Assembly (NCBI GenBank): GCA_963281255.1 | Contig: OY725495.1 | Span: 4,712,001 to 4,776,000, forward strand | DNA from: Aphrocallistes beatrix | Lineage: Eukaryota; Porifera; Hexactinellida; Sceptrulophora; Aphrocallistidae | DNA: 64,000 nt | Direction: 5' to 3' | Part shown: positions 52,701 to 62,955 of the stretch, in pieces | How the letters are laid out: every line of letters begins with the position of its first letter | Position numbering within the stretch: position 1 is the stretch's first letter | Position numbers and translations under genes: made by a program | Notes under the pieces: generated by a model | Seen by the model: the letters and a program-made list of their open reading frames with translations, nothing else | Database searches by the model: none | Told to the model about the DNA's origin: nothing

Positions 52701-55554
52701 GAGGTGTTAAGGGAATCTCTACCAAACGAGAGAAAATATTCAGTTTTCATGTTCATTCACCGAAAAAAGGTCGAAAAGTAAAAACTTTTGAGGAACGCAC
52801 GAATCTTTGGCGAAGACAGCTGATGCAAATCCCACGAATTTCTGAAATTATCGCAAATGCGATTATCGAAAAATATCCGACACCACATGAACTAAAAATA
52901 GCTTTTGACACCTGTGGGAGTGAAAAGGAGAAGAGAGAATTGTTGAAAGATATTTTTGTGTTGAATGGTATTAATAAGAGAAGGATTGGACTTAAACTTT
53001 CTGAAAAGATTTTCTTAATTTTTAATTCAAAAGATTCAGAAATTAAAATTTAATAAAGCTTATGTTATAATGTTAACTTGAACCATGGATAACATTCCTG
53101 AGGACAAGTATGTAAATGGAACTTAGAATCACTGTCTAAATTTCCATTTTGAAAAATTATATATTTGCGGCAATAACTGTATTTTCCAATTTATTTCGCT
53201 GTAGAGGGAACTTAACTTTTCGAAATCAAGCAATTCTGAATCAATTTACCTTCTAAGAGAAATGCTATCTATGATTTTCCTCGTTACTCTTAATTGGGAC
53301 TTTTCAGGTCTACTCCCATTCATAGAATATTAAAATACTTTTGTCATTCTGGATTTTCGGGAGAACTTATTTGTCCTGATGCCTGATTGTCCACGAGTGG
53401 AGCTGTGAATGGTTTTTAAAGATTCAAAGTCAGAAAAGCCTTTCCTCTCGGCGCAATATCGAATCCCAATAACTTCTAAAATTAAGAGTCAGACTTTTAA
53501 GCATATATTTGAACAGAATAACATAAATGAAATTATAACAAGTTAGAAAGTTTGAAGTTCGTTTTCAGTTTCCCTATCCACTACAATTACTATTTGCTTA
53601 TTGTCCACAGCAATACCTTGAAGGTTGTAAACTGTCCCTCTTCCTCCTTTCCCCTTCTACCAATTCTCTGGAGCAAGATTCCGTCTGGAGAAAATATATT
53701 GACACAATGGTCCGAAATTCACCAGAATATTCTCAAAGGAATCCAGAAAAAAGCAACTGCCATTCTTGATCCTGTTTCCTGTTGCTAGGGAGCGGGTAAA
53801 AGTCCCATCGAGTTGGAATACTTGTATCATAGAATCTGATTGGTCAGGTTTTAACTCATAGCAGAATAGAACAAACGTTTGTTGGTTGTTTATGATCATA
53901 TCAAATGGTGAGATGTCAACATTAGACATGTTAGCTTTCAGCTTTCAGAATAACCTTTTTAGTTGACTTAAGATTGAGGAATTGAAGGTACAAGTGTATA
54001 TATTTAACTTTTCTAGAAATAGCCCGTTGACAAGATTGTCAGGTGTCAAATTTTAATAGTCTTGCCTTGTTAAGTTTCAGAATGTGGACTAAACCCGTTG
54101 TGGACACATATACGTAGGTGGTCATCTTAACTTCATGCAACAACAGCCATCCACCAATGGGTGCGTAGAGTTGAATGGTATCTGACTTCACTCGTGAAGA
54201 CTTGTATTAGCCCAGTTTTAGCGTATTCCCACATAAATCAGCTGAGTTTCTGGGTCTATACATAATGCTAAGGGTTAGATAGTTGCTCTCTGTCTTCTCC
54301 TGTCTTTACGCTAGTCCTGCAAATGTATGGGTTTGGGGTTTTCATAATATGACACTTTTCTTTGAGTGTCTTTTGTATCTCTGATCATTCACAGTTGAGT
54401 GAGGGAACACGATATGCTCGAAGAGGATTTCGTCCATTTCTGTCTTGTTATCAAGGTGTTTTTGTAGCAACGCGTTGAGACGATTGGCATGTAGCTTTTT
54501 CTCGGTTTCCTCTTTGAGTTGTTCCAGCTGTTCCTTTAATTTTCGCTCATTTATTCTTGCTGCAATTTCAGTTAGGAAGGAACCCAAATCTGCCAGCAAT
54601 GCCACTTCTCTTTGTGCCATTATTTGGTGGATCTGACTAAAAGCTTCGCTAAATTGTGTCTTTTTCTCTGCCACTTGTTGAGTCAATTCTTCTAAAGCTC
54701 TTTCCAAACCTGAGATCACAATACTTCCTGGTCCCTTCTGCCATTCTTATACTCTATTTAGTTGATTCACTATTTCTAGTTTGTTAGTACATAACTTTTC
54801 TGTTTGTGAGTGTATTTATATATTTTCTATCACATTAAAGTAACATCTAAATATAGAATTGAAGAGAGCGCCATCTGATATATCCCATTACACCATACAT
54901 TATGTAATTACTTTATTAGTTTCAATTCCTATTAAACTGAGTCATTGCTATTTCAGGATTACTTAACTTTTATGTGAATTTAGGAGATCTGTGATCTTAA
55001 ATTTCTAGAAATATACCCTTAGAGGTGTAGAAACCGCCCCTAATGGTACCCACAGTTTCTAGCACATTCGATTTGTTGGTTATCCCAGAAAAGTATTGTT
55101 AGAAATTCTCAACAAAATCTTTGTTTTGGGTGAGGCATTTCAATTGCTTTTGAGGCTATTTGTTTGGGAGTAGTTTGTAGTAACTGCTCATTGCAAATAA
55201 TAATGGATTTCTAGTAGAATAAAACTATATACAGTCAGGGTCGCTTAATATGAACATTCGTTCATTATGAACTAACCTCCTGGTCCCAATTTCATTTTTT
55301 AGATAGGATTTGTATTGAATCAAGTTCGCTTAATATGAAGTATCTATATTATGAACAGATTTTTGGTCCCCTGGCGGTTCACAATAAGCACCCTGACTGT
55401 ACCTAGTGTAGGTGTTTGCAACTCTACGTTATCTCTATTTATAGATTGGAGTTCCAGGAATAGTATACCAGATGCCCATGATGGGCTACCCTTACGGTGT
55501 GATGGATCCGAGACACGATGAGAATCAGAGAAGAAAACTAATCTTGCAACAAGT
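40727..55554 (+). CDS. LARP1-like RNA-binding protein, 5' part (8 exons, runs off window)
   Basis: Exons 40727-40810, 41200-41320, 48911-48957, 49062-49224, 49841-50125, 50379-50519, 50619-50683, 55445-55554 all join in phase. The start MDSPIPDSSSSPIPLS follows ACC. The chain is low-complexity and rich in Ser, Pro, Lys and Gly. The clues to identity are KRKKKQKRWVPLRM, matching the KKQKWVPL block of LARP1, and the final exon DENQRRKLILQQV, matching the helix just before EYYFS of the La motif. No La-motif or DM15 exon was found before 64000, so they should lie downstream. LARP1 binds TOP mRNA caps under mTORC1 control; assignment here rests on short motifs. Introns 2, 7 and 8 host other genes. 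Confidence 0.68.
41382..41520 (+). repeat. GC-rich-headed repeat, 5' fragment
   Basis: Head with GCGGACACTGTGTGTCCGC hairpin; the 3' body has diverged or is replaced. Confidence 0.7.
41693..41885 (-). repeat. Two-copy repeat with coding-like minus-strand frame, copy 1
   Basis: On the minus strand it reads ELIEELGGARNVKFGTQVNN and FEDLSEIFTPRR. It matches 58314-58515, where the same frame is broken by a stop. Both contain a TATATAAG-like edge. Probably a fragment of a repeated gene or element. Confidence 0.5.
42024..42205. repeat. AAAGCGGGAC repeat element, copy 4 (reverse)
   Basis: CATACACACCAACC at the left and GGCTGGAATGTATGA at the right; CCCGCTTTTATCACGG inside. Confidence 0.68.
42516..42689 (+). 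mobile_element. Family A MITE
   Basis: In LARP1-like intron 2; right end altered to GCGAAGTCGACTG. Confidence 0.86.
42690..45145. other. LARP1-like intron 2, part without recognised genes
   Basis: Short chance ORFs only (for example 43198-43485 and 43684-43911). The words GATTGG/CCAATC are frequent. No mobile-element ends found. Confidence 0.5.
45225..46799 (+). CDS. FYVE zinc-finger protein, 3 exons, nested in LARP1-like intron 2
   Basis: Exons 45225-45411, 45950-46294 and 46375-46799 give 318 aa. The FYVE domain spans about residues 28-98: WLAD, CAYC, KRRHHCRLCG, SCC, and CRYC supply the WxxD motif, the basic RRHHCR pocket and all eight zinc ligands, so PI3P binding on endosomes is expected. 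The closest FYVE by eye is that of PIKfyve. The C-terminal 200 residues (including MFDFKVPSIPDCYLIIECLR and LLNSLQPGDNVNSFNGKDYL) match no domain I recognise. A TATA box (TATATAAG, 45146-45153) lies about 75 nt upstream and supports this start and an independent promoter. Same strand as its host. Confidence 0.85.
47326..47512 (+). mobile_element. Family A MITE
   Basis: Both terminal CAG/CTG bases are eroded (TATAGTCGAC and GAGTGACTA). Confidence 0.83.
47850..48024 (-). mobile_element. Family A MITE
   Basis: Intact ends, 340 bp from the previous copy in opposite orientation. Confidence 0.87.
48516..48689 (-). mobile_element. Family B MITE
   Basis: Intact ends in LARP1-like intron 2. Confidence 0.86.
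49237..49771. mobile_element. hAT-like MITE, 535 bp, built of ATTACA repeats
   Basis: Ends CAGGGTTGGGTTCAATTATA and its complement; exact 8-bp duplication GTTGATTG (49229-49236, 49772-49779). The interior is mostly (ATTACA)n/(AATTAT)n. The left duplication begins at +5 of LARP1-like intron 4, overlapping the GTGAGT donor. Confidence 0.88.
50995..51300 (+). repeat. GC-rich-headed repeat, copy 3
   Basis: Head with the perfect hairpin GGCGGACAC-TTT-GTGTCCGCC and CTCCCTTCGGTCGCCTGGGG, then the shared AT-rich body. Just upstream of the EME1-like gene. Confidence 0.75.
51464..53053 (+). CDS. EME1: EME1/EME2-like subunit of the MUS81 structure-specific endonuclease, single exon
   Basis: 529 aa from MSGIINLVSSDSDTPSLEE; an in-frame Met at 51422 is less likely. 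EME1 is the non-catalytic partner of MUS81, cutting stalled forks and recombination intermediates. The N-terminal half is acidic, Ser/Thr/Asn-rich and presumably disordered. A Lys/Glu coiled stretch follows (IIQKQKEVEKLNKEEQHTRK), then a nuclease-like domain without the catalytic ERKxxxD motif, as expected of EME1. The C-terminus NLWRRQLMQIPRISEIIANA and IIEKYPTPHELKIAF matches the EME1 helix-hairpin-helix region, including the LWRRQ motif. It is intronless inside LARP1-like intron 7, which could mean retroposition; no poly-A tract or duplication was seen. Confidence 0.85.
   Translation: MSGIINLVSSDSDTPSLEEIYEAEDPKIYSNNNNKNIIKTDFTVYSDSDDLPEFDFSQNGEILTNKKTDEPCSSFHTSDSLIHNIIPTADIERVTDDVRITGDVNLSINRYFDGTISTSIISTPADQSNVESESDFTPLSSHSKHTFHSRHDNPQIFQFKNDVIDKPTDSSVSKSLFLDTKSVNNEEVSDDDFNLFFSPLSNNSFEEETKLNNSVGKTEIETTTKTKTRKHKQDPIIQKQKEVEKLNKEEQHTRKYTIKTTTNLDKQLLSHLRNGLESKDISFETCESELDLEYLIWECEQSIYSLSEQNEIQMKRRRIGIEYICFVFSLKTFSNLFQKDATFLEKILPTLPQSKYLILFHGVKDYFSHLQPGDLSRDRFDTIITQFQIKFHITTHLSNTTLEASDILIRVMRGVKGISTKREKIFSFHVHSPKKGRKVKTFEERTNLWRRQLMQIPRISEIIANAIIEKYPTPHELKIAFDTCGSEKEKRELLKDIFVLNGINKRRIGLKLSEKIFLIFNSKDSEIKI
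53540..54719 (-). pseudogene. TRIM/NHL-like relic, frameshifted
   Basis: Upstream part 54719-54342: a 125-aa coiled coil (ISGLERALEELTQQVAEKKT) like the BBC region of TRIM proteins. Downstream part 53929-53540: NHL-like beta-propeller pieces, MIQVFQLDGTFTRSL, then IFSPDGILLQRIG and GIAVDNKQIVIVV, in different frames. The typical pattern F-PDG-L-R-IG and G-IAVD shows, but at least two frameshifts and stops separate the blades. No RING or B-box was found at higher coordinates. It lies antisense in LARP1-like intron 7, downstream of the EME1-like gene. A functional two-exon gene is unlikely but cannot be excluded. Confidence 0.55.
55230..55401 (-). mobile_element. Family B MITE
   Basis: Ends 44 bp before the last visible LARP1-like exon. 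Confidence 0.86.
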
Positions 55555-56252
55555 GTGAGTTATTTTTAGTATATTTTGAGATTACTGACTGTCATTCAAT
55601 GTACAGATTTGAAAAGTGACATAATTGATTGGCTAACTAGCTAAAGGCTTTTAAGCGTATCATATGACTTAAACTAAACTCACAAGTTCATTTATGGTTT
55701 GAAAGATTAGATCACGATTCCTCAGACAAATGCCACGTACGTGATTCTAATGTTTGAATAATCTCGTGAGTGTGGTTTATTTACAGTATCATATTTTAAA
55801 ATATTTCGCTGTATATGCTCTTATGATATGTGTTGCACTAAATTCGTGGATAAAATTAATAACAAATTGTCATTTTGGTGACGAATTGTCTGTTGCAAAT
55901 GTCATGTGGCGAATTGTCACTGCATAGCTAAAGAAATTTGCCCTTCAAACCTAAAAAGCTTATAATATGGTTTGAAAGTATGTGAATTGAAATACTGTTC
56001 AGTTTGAATCTGTAAGATCATGAATCCTAAGACCTTAAATGCCACATTAGTGATTCTTTCTATTTTTAACTGAGATTAAATCAAGGCAATATGAATTTAA
56101 TTCATTTAATAAAGCAACTAAGTTGACCAATACTAATTAGGTTACTTTAACCTATTTCTCAACTTTGTACAAATCTAAAATCTACAAAAGTGACAAATAA
56201 TAATGTTTTCCTAGAAATAATAGAACACATCCCAGGTCATTTCTTGTCCGGC

Positions 56253-57795
56253 CTATGAAACGCTTTTTAATAGCATTCCTTCATCCATTTTTGGTATCAA
56301 TGCACTATCTTCAATGTTTGGGTTTCTGATACAAACCATTTCTTCCATCTGTGGTTGAGCATATTTCGATTCTTTCTGTTTTGGTGAGGTACGATGTAAC
56401 CTAGAACCTATGCGGTCTACAACATATCCTGTGCCCAGCATGACTTGGTTAGATCTTTTCTTCCCAGTAGCACAGAACTGTACGAAGTGCTCACAGTTGT
56501 TTGTGAATAGATTGTACTTCTTCCACTCTTCCGGATGATTGGAGTAGTACCGTGCCATCTCAACTATCTCGTTCGGTGATCGAGCAGCATTTATCCTATA
56601 GAAATAATACAGGTAGCTACCCTCTGAAAGTATCAGAGAAGTGAATACAACCAATTATTGTAAAACATACGTACATTACTGATGCTAGAAACTAGATCAT
56701 CGTTCGGAATAGAATTGTAATAAACACAAGCGCGCTTCGCTTGCTTGCGCCGGAGGCTCCCTTCGGTCGGCTGGGGTCACATTGGTTAATTATAAGGGAG
56801 ATAACATCTCTAAATACGTCTGTCCTACTGTTATAATCGATATCGCACGAAAAAACACCAAATTAATCAATTTTTAAAATTTTCATAACAAAGTGATGAG
56901 TCATCATTTTTTGATGATAGTTGTATCATATGTGAGGTATGTTAGTATACAGATTCTATTAAAATTTCAGCCTTCTATCTCCTATAATGGCTGAGTTATA
57001 CTCGAATAACTGTGTTACTTAACTTTTAAAAATATGACAATGACGTCATAACTCCATGATGAGTCGACATTTTGCTCTGAGCTCAGAACTTAGTGGAGCC
57101 ATAGCCAAAAGACTCCCACATGCCAAAAATCAGCTTTCTGTTTTTTGATTTAAATTTTAATTACACTGTATTCTAAAATTGAATATTCTTAACCAATTTG
57201 CAATGAAATAGAATTTATGAATTTTTTAGTACCCAGTGTGTAGCAACCATCTGAATACTTGCATACTGTTGATACGAAATTTATTTATTAACGAACGTAC
57301 AATATATACTCGAATAGTAGTAGGGGCGATTATCAATTTTTAGCTCCATTTACCATCTGAAAAAAATTATATTTCAGATTTAAGTGAGTTATCAATTGAT
57401 ATTACTGAACGAGTGAATCAAGAAATGGCAGAAAGGAAGAATAAACATTTGAATTTTTTAACACAAAAAAGTTCATCACCCGTTTTAGGAGACGATTACT
57501 CGGACTACTACTCTGAATATATCCTGTATTGCAAATTATCGATTAATTAAAAGTAATGAATTTATTGAGGAAAAAATTGGTTAACTTACTTTTCTTTTGA
57601 TATTTTATATTTTCCGTCTTTGGAAAACTTGTATGTCGTAGTCCGGCGAACTCCATCTCGTGAAAACTCAATCACTTCATCATCTGTAATATAGACACCG
57701 TAATGGTAGCCAATGCTTCCAACCCCAGAGCTATTAAGATGTCGGTAAATGACATCTCCAGCCTCAAAAATTTGTTTACTGCGTTGAGCGCCCAT
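56253..57795 (-). CDS. LRAT-fold protein A (H-rev107/NlpC-like), 2 exons, altered active site
   Basis: Exons 57795-57590 and 56595-56253 join in phase 2 to 182 aa. LRAT-domain proteins are circularly permuted NlpC/P60 enzymes acting as acyltransferases or phospholipases. The N-terminal block FEAGDVIYRHL and IGYHYGVYI carries the first catalytic His; NNCEHFVQFCATGKK carries the catalytic Cys. The position of the second His (VIHF in paralogue B) is Glu (VIEF) here, so catalysis may be changed or lost. The tail lacks the hydrophobic anchor of paralogue B. TATA-like TATAAAAAAG on the minus strand near 57876-57886. In intron 8 of the LARP1-like gene, antisense. A short ORF in the first intron (57345-57549) on the plus strand is unassigned. 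Confidence 0.85.
56727..57145 (+). repeat. GC-rich-headed repeat, copy 4
   Basis: Head lacks the GTGTCCGCC hairpin; the full body to TGCCAAAAATCAG matches the copy at 8778. In the LRAT A intron. Confidence 0.75.
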
Positions 57796-58313
57796 TCTGA
57801 ATGTAATGTGATATTTGTGATATTATGAATAGTATTTTGAATTCTGCAAAAAAGCTCAGTAGTAGCTTTTTTATATGCTACCAGCCTGTAGTCTCACTAT
57901 ATGCCAGTTCACATGGTTTCATCTGTGATGTGTGACCTGTATATTCTAAAATAAGATATATCGTATTACAGTAAATACAGTTTAGTTAAATTAGTCAAAT
58001 TCTAGTACTATTTAGACAAGAGGGAGAGTGAGATGAGGGTTGTGAAGCAGAACTGTATTAGGTTATGTTATTCTAATGTAGAATACTTTTATGAACAAGA
58101 AAAACACTCCTTTCTGAACTAGAGAACAAAAGAATCTCAACTATTTTAGATTCTTTTGTTCCAGTCGTACGTTGTCAATTTCTTGAGAGTAAATTGTAAT
58201 CACCCACTCCTCTAGATTATTGTATTAGTATAGTGCATTCTTTACGATTTCTTCTGTATAATTCAATTTTTTTTAATTCCTTTTTTTAAATTCCAATGTA
58301 TTTGCATTATAAA

Positions 58314-58515
58314 ATAATCGAATTTGATTGGTCAGCACATTTTGTCACCTAACTCGGCGAGGTATGACTATTTCACTTAGTAGCTCTTCGAACTCCCTTC
58401 AAGTTTCATTGTTAATTATCTGTGTGTCAAATTTCACGTTTCTAGCACCTCCCAGTTCCTCAATCAATTCGCACAAAAAAAACAACAACCATTGTGTCTT
58501 AATATATAAGATACT
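58314..58515 (-). repeat. Two-copy repeat with coding-like frame, copy 2
   Basis: Reads ELIEELGGARNVKFDTQIIN, then a stop, then FEELLSEIVIPRR on the minus strand. Downstream of LRAT B. Confidence 0.5.
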
Positions 58516-58648
58516 TCCACTCTTTACACTCATATAACGTAAACACAACTAACAACAGTTATAGACACAACTATCTATGTCTATCATAAACATCTCTAAA
58601 GATGTTTCTACTTATTAGTGTCCTATTGTATTCCCTTGAAAGTCTTCA

Positions 58649-59954
58649 TCAGGAACTATCTTCTCTACTGTCTCCTCTGAACAGCCGTAAGCATAAGACT
58701 ATTGCAACTACAGCTGCTACTGCTCCAACTACTGCTGCTCCCACTGCAATCTGAACCTGTTTAGATTCTTTCTTTCCAGTTGCACAAAACGTCACGAAAT
58801 GTTCACAGTTATTTGTAGCTACACAATATTTTCCAAATGCCTCATTTCCGAGGAATTCCTCGGCTTTTTTTGCTATATTTTCACGAGATCTGCTATTCTT
58901 GATCCTAAAGAGAGGGAGAAATATTTAAAATTGTGAACCGATAGAACGGTAGTACAGTTTCAGTAACGGTGACCAGGAGAGTTATTCACTAATCTAACTA
59001 AGGAGTCTGAATTGAGGAAATCCACGGTTAATTATTTTTTAGTCTTGGGGTATGTATATTCTATTTATAGCAACGAGTAACCTGATTTTGATGGAAAATT
59101 AGGTCGGAATTTGATCGAAAAGGGCTCACAATTTTGGTGGCTTTCGCCACCAAACCACTGGATTTGTCGAGCAGTGATGCCATCCTAAGTACCTTATATA
59201 CGGTGTATACACGTTAGACTATGCTTCGTCCCATTGAAAAATGCCTACTATCCTTGGTCCTTGAAATAATTTCATTCCCTAAAATACCTCGCTTTCCCCA
59301 GGCAAGTATCTCTCTCGATCCTGGGCAACTTATCACCATTGATGTAAGTACTTAATTTTCGGATCAATTTTGATTAAACACCACATTGGTAAATTTCCGG
59401 TTATTACCCAACTTTAGTTTTCGATTAAATTCGCTTTCCCTAAATTTGCTAGCATTTTGATCATCTTCCAACACCGGACAACTTTTCGATCAAATCCCTA
59501 CTTCTTCATTTTACTTTGGATAATTTTCCTATTTACATTTTCGATCATATTCTGCTTTCCCATGTAACTACCCCCATTTATTGGGTTTCCCGCCTAAAAA
59601 GACCAACCAGAAATTAGTGAGCAATATTGCGTGTTTAGGCGTTATAACATCTATACTTTGTGAAGAAGAAATGATCACAATTCCTAACACTTACTCATAT
59701 TTTGACACTTGAAACTTTTTGTCGTCTAAAGAAAATTCCTGGAGAGAACACTTCTTACAGCCTAATGTTGTAAAGTGGATGACTTTGTTTTCGCCAACGC
59801 ATATACCATAATGGTAGCCTATTCCTTCTTTAGTACCAGAACTAGAGCTAAGGCTAGGAATGGAGGAACAGATATTATCTTCAGAATCTAAGTGCCGTCG
59901 AATTACATCTCCCCGTTTAAATGCTTTTCGAGTTCCACTTCTTTTGTTGTCCAT
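58649..59954 (-). CDS. LRAT-fold protein B with C-terminal membrane anchor, 2 exons
   Basis: Exons 59954-59695 and 58904-58649 join in phase 2, at the same site as paralogue A, giving 171 aa. Motifs: FKRGDVIRRHL, GYHYGICV (first His), KVIHFTTLG (second His), TNNCEHFVTFCATGKK (catalytic Cys). So the full His-His-Cys set of HRASLS/LRAT enzymes is present. A 20-residue hydrophobic segment (IAVGAAVVGAVAAVVAIVLC) near the end predicts a tail anchor, as in vertebrate H-rev107 proteins. An acidic Ser-rich insert (SEDNICSSIPSLSSSSGTKE) lies before the first His. A 2.5-kb P-like transposon begins 38 bp upstream of the ATG, so the original promoter has been displaced. Tandem paralogue of A. Confidence 0.88.
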
Positions 59955-61257
59955 TGACAGATACTAGGATTGGAACTACGATATGATGAACCATAGCATT
60001 CTAATACACTAAGGCAATGGCGCAGACATTTTTTTCTGGACCATGGATTGGTTAAACGAGCTAAGTGAATTTATCACTAATTATCAATTTAACATTTATT
60101 CGCTTTCTATTTGTCCACTACACTTACTAAAGTCATATCATTGAGCCCAAAAGGTTAAGAACTTAATAAATGAGCGTTTATAATCATAATATTAATTGCA
60201 AACAAACAAATACATTCGAAATAGATTCATAGCACAGCACGGCAAGACTAACAATTAGACACTAAGTAGGAATAATCATTATTGAAATGGTGAATTACAT
60301 GAATTAAAATTAGTAAACTGAAGGATGTTATGAAGAGAAGATAATATTCTCAGATTAAGGAAGATCAAAACGTTGTTATCCCGTTAGACACCACTTCTCT
60401 TTCTTCATCCTTTATCCGGTCTTGTCACACCATTCCTACGAAAGAGAAGAATTATTATACTCCACAACAACACAATTCTCTCACACTCTCACACATATCA
60501 ATCCATTTGTCATCAACTATGGTTAAAATTAATACTAGTAATTTAGTATGAGTTGAACCTGGATAAAACTGTTTTCGAAGAACTTGAGAGTTAGCAATTT
60601 GATGAAAGTTTTATGGATAATACAAGTAGTAACGCAGTCGATAACAGCAATATATGGATACATAAGTGACCCCTGTCTAATAAATCTATGATAATTTATT
60701 GAGATCCCTTATCAGTTGTTAAATAGGTTATATTTTTTGTACAAGAGAAAACTGCACACCCAGCCACGTTATTTAGGTACTCAATTTGTGAATTATTAAA
60801 TACATTTCATTGAAATCCCTGCAAACTATTCAAATATTCTTTAAGAGCTATGACTACTGTTAATAGTAAAGTTGTTTTAGCTCTAAAAAGACCTTCAGTG
60901 GGGATGCGGGCAGGCGTTATATCATGACCAGTATCTCATTATTTTATAATATAATCAAGGCTGATAATTTGATATATAATTGGCTACGAACATTTAATTC
61001 ACGCATTGAAGTCTCAATAACCATCAATATATATCGACTCGGTCTCTAGCAATAAATCATTGTACTTGAAATATAATGGGATACTGATCCCAAATGACAT
61101 ACGTATATATGCGGTAGCTAAATATTGATTCGGGCGTGGAGATGAAACACGGTCCTAATTAAAAGTCCTATACTAGGATTATTGGATTGTTGTTTAATCA
61201 AAAAAAAAATTGAGATGTCGACGTTCACTATCCAAAATTTGACAATAAGAAATATTA

Positions 61258-61441
61258 TACAGTCAGGGTCGCTTATTGTTAACTACCAAGGGACCAACAA
61301 ATCTGTTCATAATATACTTCATATTAAGCGAACTTGATTCAATACAAATCCTATCTAAAAATGAAATTGGGACCAGGAGGTTAGTTCATAATAAACGAAT
61401 GTTCATATTAAGCGGGTTCATAATAAACGACCCTGACTGTA
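61258..61441 (+). mobile_element. Family B MITE inside the P-like element
   Basis: Its position inside 59992-62503 shows family B was active after that element arrived. Confidence 0.86.
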
Positions 61442-61816
61442 GTTTGAACTAGATTTCTGAAAATACAAGCTGAAATGATGTTTTATTCAGTTTTAATGGA
61501 TCATTTTGTATTCGAGCCTGTTAGTAAATATAGGTTTCTGAAATAATTATCTTAATTTAAAAAAATAGTTATTGGACACATGAACTATCCAGGCGTTTCG
61601 TAGGTCGAGCGTCGAGGTCGCTAAGCTAAGAAAGAATATCTGAAAATGAACTAATAACTTATCTACCTTTTCTTCGTTGTCAGTTATGCTCTTAGTAGAG
61701 TAGGAAGATTCCATCAGCAATCATTCAGTGTGGTCCAAAGATAGTCTCTCAGTCTTGGAATTCCGAGATAGGAAGGGTAGTCGGGGAATATACTGGGTAC
61801 TCAAGTTTCTTTAGAG

Positions 61817-62115
61817 CTATTCTATCCTGGAAACTGTAACAGTACGAAGCCCGTCATTGTAGGTAATGGTTCTCTCGATGTCATCTGGTTTGAAATAATG
61901 TATACATATCTAAACGGTGTAGAAGTGTAAATGTGACAATCAGTTAATACGTATAACCCATAAATGATAGAAATTTACTCACATTAGCGTGTTTGCTTCC
62001 TAGTCTTTCCGTGGGCGTGGAATTGCCCTAAACGATTCTTTGGGAAATGAAAAGCAGAGGGATATTCTGCTTCACTTTTATAGTTGGACTTGCAGCCTGG
62101 AATAACACAGGACAT
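61817..62115 (-). pseudogene. Decayed THAP zinc-finger in two pieces (transposase remnant)
   Basis: Minus strand. 62115-61984 begins MSCVIPGCKSNYKSEAEYPS then AFHFPKN, the first half of a C2CH THAP finger (C-x4-C plus FPK). After an intron-like gap, 61909-61817 reads CIHYFKPDDIERTITYNDGL, the second half with C-x2-H. Both halves end in stops and the central Trp region is missing or frameshifted, so it is not functional. THAP fingers are the DNA-binding domain of P-element transposases, and this one sits inside a P-like element with terminal repeats. Confidence 0.72.
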
Positions 62116-62555
62116 TGTCGTTCCGGAAGAGTAATAAAGATTCGGATCAACTTTGAGTCGTATATAGGAAAAGACAGTGATTTGTAAAACTTCACAACAA
62201 AGTAGCAAATAAATATATAATTCATGTGGTTGATTTTAAAACAAAACAAGTAAGTAGTATGTTAATATATAAGTAATATGGTTGCTTAAAATTAGTTTAA
62301 CTACAAATTCTCTATAGTGCCATCCTCGAACCAATTTGAAGAAAATCGATGCAGAATTAATGAAAAGGATCATTATATAATATACGAAGTTATATACCAG
62401 CATAATCCAACCATTTTCAGAAAAATTCATTTAGCTCGTTTAACCAATCCATGGTCCAGAAAAAAATGTCTGCGCCATTGCCTTAGTGTATTAGAATGCT
62501 ATGGATGAACAAATTTACTTCTGAAATAATTATCCATACAATTATACATACGTAT

Positions 62556-62947
62556 CAGGGTTGGCAGGTTTTGTCCACTTGGACAAAACCTAGTGGTTTT
62601 AACCAGGTTAAAACCGTCCTGTCCAAAACCTCTTGGGTGGACAAAACTGGACAAAACGTTTTGTCCAAGTTTTGTCCAGGTTTTGTCCAGGTTTTGTCCA
62701 AGTGTTGTTCGTGTCTTCCATGATAAATCGAATATAAAATATAGTTATAGTAATAAACAGGAGTTAGCAAGAAAATCCATTCATTGTCCTCGCTCTCTTT
62801 CCATCCTAAACTGTTTCGTACCCACTGCAATGATTTACAGTTTCCATTAGGTTTTGTCCAGTTTTGTCCGGTTTTAACCGGTTAAAACCAGGTTTTGTCC
62901 ACTGCCCTGTCCAAAACCTGTTTTGGACGGACAAAACCCAACCCTGA
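62556..62947. mobile_element. hAT-like MITE, 392 bp, built of TTTTGTCCA repeats
   Basis: Ends CAGGGTTGG...CCAACCCTG with an exact 8-bp duplication ATACGTAT (62548-62555, 62948-62955). Inside, TTTTGTCCA and its complement TGGACAAAA recur many times around GGTTTTAACC palindromes. hAT elements make 8-bp duplications and often begin CAG. Confidence 0.85.
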
Positions 62948-62955
62948 TACGTATA

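Larger units (their letters stand above)
59992..62503. mobile_element. P-like DNA transposon, 2512 bp, non-autonomous
   Basis: Terminal inverted repeats start CATAGCATTCTAATACACTA and are identical for 73 bp (59992-60064 and 62431-62503), continuing to about 81 bp with one mismatch. The 7-bp duplication GATGAAC flanks it (59985-59991, 62504-62510). Ends in CA, a 7-8 bp duplication and a THAP fragment are features of the P superfamily. The rest of the interior has no long ORF, and a family B MITE has inserted at 61258-61441. Near-identical ends suggest fairly recent movement. Confidence 0.85.

Noticed and set aside
57345-57549. Open plus-strand frame in the LRAT A intron (DLSELSIDITERVNQEMAER)
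   Set aside because: Composition is protein-like, but no ATG, no partner exon in phase and no recognised family, so not called as a gene.
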